Source of the DNA: Taxawa tesnikishii (nom. ined.)
Lineage: Eukaryota > Ascomycota > Dothideomycetes > Dothideales
NCBI GenBank assembly: GCA_030247885.1
Contig: JAPDRO010000002.1
Coordinates: forward strand, 1,612,001-1,676,000
Reading direction: 5' to 3'
Length of the DNA: 64,000 nucleotides
Within the stretch, counting starts at the first letter, position 1, and each line of letters opens with the position of its first letter. The position numbers and the translations under genes were made by a program. This document shows, in pieces, positions 58,290-64,000 of the stretch. The notes under the pieces were generated by a model. It had not been told where the DNA came from, ran no database searches, and saw only the letters and a program-made list of their open reading frames with translations.

Positions 58290-59924
58290 CTACCGAATCT
58301 TGTACAAGCAAGGCTTGAGCACTTTCGTCTCATCCTCCACCGAGACCTCCTTCTCCTCTTCCAGGAATTTGCCCTTTGGCTTCTTCTTCCACGTCTCTCC
58401 CTTCGCGTCTCCACCCTCCTTCTCCACCGCCTTGACGTTCTTCCCGACCATCGGTGCAGCCGCCTTGATAAACTCCATCTTGACAAACATCCGGTTACTC
58501 AAGTCGACCGCATCCTCGCTCTTGAGCACAAACCCTCTCCTCTTCAGCACCTCCACAAAGCCCGAAACATCTGTTTCCTCCTTCACCGTTTCCACTCCAT
58601 CAACCTCCGTTTTCAGCGCCTTCTCATCTTCCTCTTCATTTCGCCTCTTGGTTTCTGCGTCCTGTGCTTTCTGCTTCGCAGCTGCCTTCCGTCGCGAGCC
58701 TACACTGTGCTCAACTACTCGTGATTTACCTTTGTCCCCGCCCACGCGCCCGATCCGCGACTTGATCTCCGCGACCCACAGCTCGCCCTTCCAGTGCAAG
58801 ATCCTATACGCCTCCTCAATAAAGTCGATCCAGTTTGTGCCCATCAGCGCCAAGCAGAAGATCGCAACATCCACACTGCCATCTTCCAGCGGTAGGTTTG
58901 CCACGTCTGCCTTCGTAACCAGCGGCGAATTAGATTGCAAATCGTAGGACAGGATCTTGAGGTTCCGCTTCTGTGACGAACCGTCCGTAGTCAACGTCGA
59001 GGCCAGCCGCGCATCGCCACATCCCAGATCCGCAACCGTGCAAGTGCCATGCGTGCGCGGCAGCGGCTGCACTCCATCCTTGGCAGCGCTCGCATCAATC
59101 ATGTTTGGGTTGCGTTTGGCGCGCTTGTCCTTGTGACCCGGTGGCTTTGCGCTTCCGCGCTCCTGCAGCGTGAAGATGAAGTTGTCAACTGGATTCTCCG
59201 GCCACACCGACACCTGTTGCCGGAATCCGGAGTGATAGTCGTCGAACATCTCCGGGTTCTCGGCGAAGAGTGCTAGAGAAGTGGCCGAGGGCGCGGTGTA
59301 GAGTGTCTGATTGAGGTGTCGGAATCGAGCAGAGATGAGTTTCTGGCGCATTGCACTTTGCATGGGCGTCAGTTTCGTGGCGGCGGGGAGGGATGGCGGC
59401 GCTGGAGGTGCTGATGCGGCGACATTCGAGGCATCGGTCCTTGCGGCGATGTTAGTCGGAGCCTTGCCCTTTGGCTTGTCCTTCTGCGTATCCTTGTTCT
59501 TCTTGCGTTTCTTCTCTTTCGTACTCTCGTCCTCTGCTGGAACCGACTTCGCTTCTTGATATTGTTCCATCTCCTTTCCCTCTGGTACAGCATCTGCAGC
59601 ACTTCCTCCATTCACAATAGCCACATCCTCCCCATTCTCTGCCCTCAATGTTCCCTCGAGCTTCTGCCGCTTGCGCTCTTTCTTCGACAACCCCTTTTCT
59701 TGGTGGGGCTTCTCTTGACTAGGCTTCACGCCCTCGAACTGCTGTTGCCAAAGATCCGCGACATTCTCGCTCGTGACTGCAGGATTCTTCTCCTTTCCTC
59801 CTCTCTTTCTCTTCTTGGACTTTGCTGCACTGCCATTCGCAGATGCAGGGTTGTTACTGGGTAGCGGTTCGGTTTGCGTCTTCAGGTTCGCCGCAGAGAC
59901 AGACCACCCAGGAACGGCGAACAT
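58290..59924 (-). CDS. RRP8: Ribosomal RNA-processing protein 8 (25S rRNA adenine N1-methyltransferase)
   Basis: Nucleolar SAM-dependent methyltransferase that modifies 25S rRNA. Intronless, 544 aa. The start at 59924 gives MFAVPGWSVSAANLKTQ, the usual N terminus; an upstream GTG extends the frame but is not needed. A long Lys-rich low-complexity region (SKKRKRGGKEKNP, KEKKRKKNKDTQKDKPKGKA) precedes the catalytic domain: QKLISARFRHLNQTLYTAPS, MFDDYHSGFRQQVSVWPENP, SAM motif CTVADLGCGDARLA, YDLQSNSPLVTKADVANLPL, and DVAIFCLALMGTNWIDFIEE. The basic C-terminal insert is longer than in yeast. Confidence 0.93.
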   Translation of the reverse strand: MFAVPGWSVSAANLKTQTEPLPSNNPASANGSAAKSKKRKRGGKEKNPAVTSENVADLWQQQFEGVKPSQEKPHQEKGLSKKERKRQKLEGTLRAENGEDVAIVNGGSAADAVPEGKEMEQYQEAKSVPAEDESTKEKKRKKNKDTQKDKPKGKAPTNIAARTDASNVAASAPPAPPSLPAATKLTPMQSAMRQKLISARFRHLNQTLYTAPSATSLALFAENPEMFDDYHSGFRQQVSVWPENPVDNFIFTLQERGSAKPPGHKDKRAKRNPNMIDASAAKDGVQPLPRTHGTCTVADLGCGDARLASTLTTDGSSQKRNLKILSYDLQSNSPLVTKADVANLPLEDGSVDVAIFCLALMGTNWIDFIEEAYRILHWKGELWVAEIKSRIGRVGGDKGKSRVVEHSVGSRRKAAAKQKAQDAETKRRNEEEDEKALKTEVDGVETVKEETDVSGFVEVLKRRGFVLKSEDAVDLSNRMFVKMEFIKAAAPMVGKNVKAVEKEGGDAKGETWKKKPKGKFLEEEKEVSVEDETKVLKPCLYKIR

Positions 59925-61198
59925 GCTGTCTACTGGTACGGTCGAGGCGACTGGCACGACTTGGTTATATCAACTGTCTATTCCAAAGCAAGAAACCACG
60001 ACTAGAACTAGAAACAATTCCTTCAATTCCGCAGCCTCGGCAGGAGCTTTGACCACTGATGGAATCTGATAAGATTACTCAATTCAACTCATGACCACCA
60101 TGCCGGACACGCGCATCTCTCGCCTACCGAGCGCAATTGATAGTCGTACGCCTTGAAAATCTAGGTCATAGCTAACAAAGGTAGGAACAAAATTTCGTGT
60201 GAGTTTGGCGTCAATTGGACGAGGTGTATTGATATGATTGTCTTGGATCCTGTTTGGTCATGATGTTACCCGAAATGATATATAAAACACATCATCTCTA
60301 TTATGGGTCAATTGTCTGGTCCACGTTCCGTAGATAGACTCTAAGAAGGCATACAAGGTTGCTATCGTTCTCTACAAGAAACCTCTGATTGTGTTACTCT
60401 CACCGCTCTCGCCAGCGTAGCCTGCGCGGATGCATATATACATCCAGCCCTACCCTCTTCCTTACCAGCCAGTCCAACTACACATTCGGCTAATCGTCTC
60501 GAACCCTACCCGGACACGGGGCCCATCGCATGCATCGGTCGATCGAGTGGATGGCACGTGTGTCCAGATCCGAATGCCACATATCGGCAGATGCACTGAC
60601 ATCGCCAACCCGCACTTCCTGCTGGTCTCTGAACACATAGACCAGAACCAGTTGCAACAAGTAGGAATCAATGACTCAATGAGAATAGAGCAAGGCAAAC
60701 ATAAAGACAGAGAACGAACCTTCGAAGACCGGCTCAAAGTCGTTTCGCGATCAGTGGGGAGGGGCGAGAGTGTACTCCCTGGTGTCCACTGCATTGACAA
60801 CGTTCTTGAAGCTTGGACGAGGCGATGGTGGGTGAAGAACAGCAGTCGTAGGCCGAGAGGGTTGTGTATGTATGCGATAGAACCATACTAACAATGGCGG
60901 TGAGGCTAGCACATACTGAAACATGCTTGTCATGATAGAAGGAAGCCGCGTACTAATCAGTTCGAGTTGGAAAGCGTCGTTCATCTGCACTGGCCGGCAC
61001 GCTTCTTGAAACGATAATTCAAGGCAGAAATGAACTACAGGCTCATGTTTGTCTGGCAAAAAGGAACAGAGACTCTTTTCTTCGAATTTGGTGAGTTGCA
61101 ATGCTTTGACATGATACAGTGGCGATTTCTAACCAGCAGACATAGCCTACACATACAATCCATACTCACATTTGGTCTAACAATCTTCAGAATCCACC
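59925..61198. other. Intergenic region of about 1.3 kb
   Basis: The RRP8 promoter side and the 3' flank of the next gene. Frames up to 153 codons at 60.4-60.9 kb overlap on opposite strands and have no family signature; none is called. Confidence 0.4.
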
Positions 61199-62532
61199 TT
61201 AGGTGACCATCGTCTCGACGCTTCCAAGTGGCCGTCCTGCAAACTCCACACATCCCTCAACAACCCCTTTCCTGGCCTCTTCCGAGCTCACATTCTTGCC
61301 CGCCAAATATCCAAGCCAGATCAACCGCCCGATCCTCGGGTCGTCTACCTTGCCCATACGCTCCAAGCTTGGCGTCTTCTCCTGCCGCTGGAACAACACC
61401 TCTAGCGACCCTGCACCATCTCTCGCCAGCAGGATGATGGATCCCTTAGGCGCGCTTCCGCCACCAGTGAACAGATCCTTGAAACCCTTGATTGCGGATC
61501 CAAAGCTCTCATTCTCATATTCCGAGACAACTAGGGGTTCGCGATAGCCTTCTGCTTTGCGGCATCGGTGCCCTTTTTGATGCCCGTGATCCAGCCGTCC
61601 CGAAGGTGTGCGAAGTCGGTGTTCCGAGTTGGTACCACACGCCACGCGCTCTTGATGCCTTCTTCCCGCAGCAACGACTCCCAAATTTCGGCACTGGATT
61701 GCGGGTCCAACAGCCGCTGCTTCAGCGTCTCCTTCTCCGAAGGCACAAGCGTCGAGGCTGAGGAGTTGATATTGTGAATCAATCTCGATTGCAAGGTCGA
61801 GATATCAGTTGTACGGACGTAAAGACCTAGTACGTACACTTGAATGCGAAGGAAGGACACTGTACGGATGCCTAGACCAAGAAGGGTATACTCTTCTTCA
61901 TTGTTGACGTTGCCCAGGTTGGCAGCACTGTTAGGTGCCGCTGAGGATGCAGGGGACGAGGAAGACGGCAGGTAGATTCGCCTTGGGAAGTATGGGACAC
62001 TGCTCGTGCCCGTCTGCACTAGCTCGGTCTCTCCCTGACCTTTCCCCTCTTCGGCGACTATCCGTTTGCCATCTCCTGCGCCTATGATGTGTACTTCTCG
62101 GCCCTGGAACTTTTCATTCGATGTCGGCGGGGCGTCCAGTTGTAATCTGTTCTTCTTGCCCGACTGTTCAAGATCGTCTAGGTCGATGTTGTAGAGGGTA
62201 GCGGCAAGACCGGCGACACTCAGAAGCAGCCCGATGGTCGCAAACCGCATCCGTTGCATGTGATAGCTCTTTGTCTGCGCATATTCCCGTTCCGCCCTGA
62301 CTTGATCGAAAGGGTTGGTGGGTCTGTCAAGGACCTTCGGTGCATCCGGATCCGCATCGGGGTCTATGAACGATGCAGGCTGAGACGGAGTCGCGCTCGC
62401 TTGCCGTGAGGAGGGGTTGCTGTATCTGGATGCTGAGCGGATGCATTGGCGGGCTGGACGGGGTAAGCGATGAAGTTGATGCAGTCTGGAAGACAGGAGG
62501 CGCATGCTCGGCCGCGCAGATGACAACGACAT
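61199..62532 (-). CDS. Chalcone-isomerase-like mitochondrial protein (AIM18/AIM46-type)
   Basis: Mitochondrial membrane protein with a chalcone-isomerase-like fold; yeast relatives are Aim18 and Aim46, without known isomerase activity. Single exon, about 444 aa. The start at 62532 gives MSLSSARPSMRLLSSRLHQL, an Arg/Ser/Leu-rich mitochondrial presequence, then one membrane segment (MRFATIGLLLSVAGLAATLY). The domain begins EYTLLGLGIRTVSFLRIQVY with VLGLYV, followed by WRVVPTRNTDFAHLRDGWIT, SFGSAIKGFKDLFTGGGSAP and KGSIILLARDGAGSLEVLFQ. The frame needs one extra base in the four G at 61534-61537, between KQKAIANP and LVVSEYENESF. Confidence 0.85.
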
Positions 62533-63750
62533 ATTGTATAGCTGTGATACAGCCTTGCACAAAGAGAAGATAGTTGCCTATGCTATCGGTTAACAAAGCT
62601 GGCGATGGCGGGAGCTGTCAGCAGAGCACTCGGACTGGCATGAGGTTGATGCCAAGAGAGATTCGCTTTCAAAACACTCGGGATGTCACATCATCTCATC
62701 TCGTCTCTTTCCGACAATCCGCTGCCCGTTGACTGCATCTTCTCACCTTCTCCCTACCAACGCACTTCTTTTGCACTCTCTACCACTGCAGCCGCCGTCA
62801 CTGCGGATGCATCTCCACCACCTGGAAGGGATGAAGGTGATCAGTCGCTGTCGTTCTTCCTGCAAGTCATCGCAAGTCTACGACGATGCAGCAACGTAAC
62901 TGCCGAGGCCCAGGCCTAGGCCAGATTCGACATCAACTCCCGTGTCCGTCCTCGTAACATCCGAGACTCTGTTTCTAATTTCGTGTACTGTGCGGTCCTG
63001 CTCACCTGTACTATAAGCATAATTTGCAAACGCCTTTACAGCGATCGGGTGGCTCGGAAAACCCCATCTCAACGGCCTTGTCGCTATGCGGCTGCATACC
63101 ATTGTGAATGACATATCCACCACGATTCCGGCTCGACCCCTGAGTGAGGATTTTCGAATGGTTTGTCTCAAACAACTCCAAGACAAGGGCCTGAGCATAG
63201 ACAATCTCGTTACAGAAAAACTTCACCGTCTGAGGATGGCTATGCTGTCAAACCACAAGTCTTTCGGCGTCTCGATCTTCCCAACGTTCGTACATTAAAC
63301 CCGTTAAACCAACGTTCATCGATAGCGCTCAGACCGAATACACGCTCCTTCCCGACTTAGGCGCAGTGCAAGCAATTAGCCAAACATTTGCTCCTGCCCA
63401 GCAACCCAGACGCTACCCACGTTGCACCGGTGTTTCCCTTTCAAGATGGACGTCATGGGGACTCGGCGGCCCATCACCGGCCTGGTGGACCTGCAGCCTC
63501 TTCGAAGCTCCACCCCGGACGCCCTCGTGTCTCACGACCCTAATGTAGCGGGCCGGACCTGCATTGGCACTGCCACAGGAGTCATGACTGTCCCGTCAGT
63601 CGGTAGACTAGAGTGGCAATAATCGATAGCAGCCTGGTATCCCCGAAAAACCGTCTCATATTGTTGTTGTGCACTGATGGGGCTACAGCAAACCGCCAAC
63701 CAACAGCGGTATCCAGCCGTCTCCCTCTGACAGATCTGTCAACGCCTGGG
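62533..63750. other. Intergenic region with doubtful small frames
   Basis: About 1.2 kb upstream of the chalcone-isomerase-like gene. Plus frames at 62683-62919 (78 codons) and 63086-63298 (70 codons, with ARPLSEDFRMVCLKQLQDKG) look mildly coding-like and could be exons of a small plus-strand gene, but no splice model or family supports it. Confidence 0.3.
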
Positions 63751-63756
63751 AGAGGC

Positions 63757-64000
63757 CTCTATATATTACGAACCTTCCCACCACACCGAACTTCTCTCGT
63801 CATCCAGTTCAGTTTTGTCTTTTCGGTACTAACTCACATATCCAGTTTCAGTTTTGTTTTGCTTTGGTCTTTGCGCTAGTCGTCTTTCATTACTTATTCC
63901 CTTGGGCATTCTGCGAATCATCCACTCTCTAACTGTCTAATACAACCAACCACATCCGTTGCTCGCAACCGCGACTAAACCACAACTCGGTTCTCACCAA
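63757..64000 (+). promoter_or_regulatory. Probable core promoter and 5' UTR of a gene beyond the right edge
   Basis: A TATATAT-type box near 63759-63765 is followed by more than 200 bp of strongly pyrimidine-rich plus-strand sequence without a start codon that opens a long frame. This is the usual layout upstream of a highly expressed filamentous-fungal gene. The coding region is outside the window. Confidence 0.4.

Overview
The window is fungal nuclear DNA, most likely from a filamentous ascomycete. The evidence is short introns of about 45-120 bp with GT(R)AGT donors and CTAAC-type branch points, compact gene spacing, and ascomycete-type families (PTH11/rhodopsin-like receptor, DUF6594, Zn2Cys6 factor, MUP1- and DAL5-type transporters, fungal MYST/PHD acetyltransferase). 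A Dothideomycete is my best guess, from gene content alone. I reconstructed exons by eye from splice signals and reading frame. For every gene whose exon coordinates I give, the joined exons sum to a multiple of three, with the stated one-base corrections where needed.

Layout. 0.3-6 kb is a housekeeping block: AP-1 beta-adaptin (-), EMC4 (+), MTP18/MTFP1 (-) and ATP synthase subunit K (+). 6.3-32 kb is accessory: a PTH11-like receptor (-), two APC-superfamily permeases facing each other (8.4-10.5 kb + and 11.2-12.9 kb -), a secreted FAD oxidoreductase (-), a phytanoyl-CoA-dioxygenase-like enzyme (-), a small secreted protein (-), a 973-aa GPI-anchored surface protein (-), a two-zinc-domain transcription factor (-), an epoxide-hydrolase-like alpha/beta hydrolase (+), a hypothetical ORF (-) and a gene-poor stretch. 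32-41 kb holds a tandem retropepsin-fold host-type gene (-), a DUF6594 membrane protein (+), a secreted serine carboxypeptidase (-) and a DAL5-type MFS carrier (-). 41.7-62.5 kb holds complex I NDUFA1 (-), a PHD-MYST histone acetyltransferase (+), a secreted purple acid phosphatase (+), a large multi-pass glycoprotein (+), annexin (-), a carotenoid-cleavage-type dioxygenase (-), RRP8 (-) and a chalcone-isomerase-like mitochondrial protein (-). The right end looks like the promoter of a gene beyond the window.

The genes do not form one pathway and no secondary-metabolite backbone gene is present. The dominant unexpected signal is technical or evolutionary: at least fifteen one-base reading-frame breaks in ten host genes, nearly all in or beside short homopolymers, including conserved genes expected to be functional. 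Homopolymer-length error in the assembly explains this best. The biologically most interesting loci are the transcription factor that pairs a C-C-H-H (WRKY/GCM1-like) block with a Zn2Cys6 cluster, the gene with two retropepsin folds in one chain behind a zinc-finger-like N terminus, and the small secreted cysteine-containing protein.
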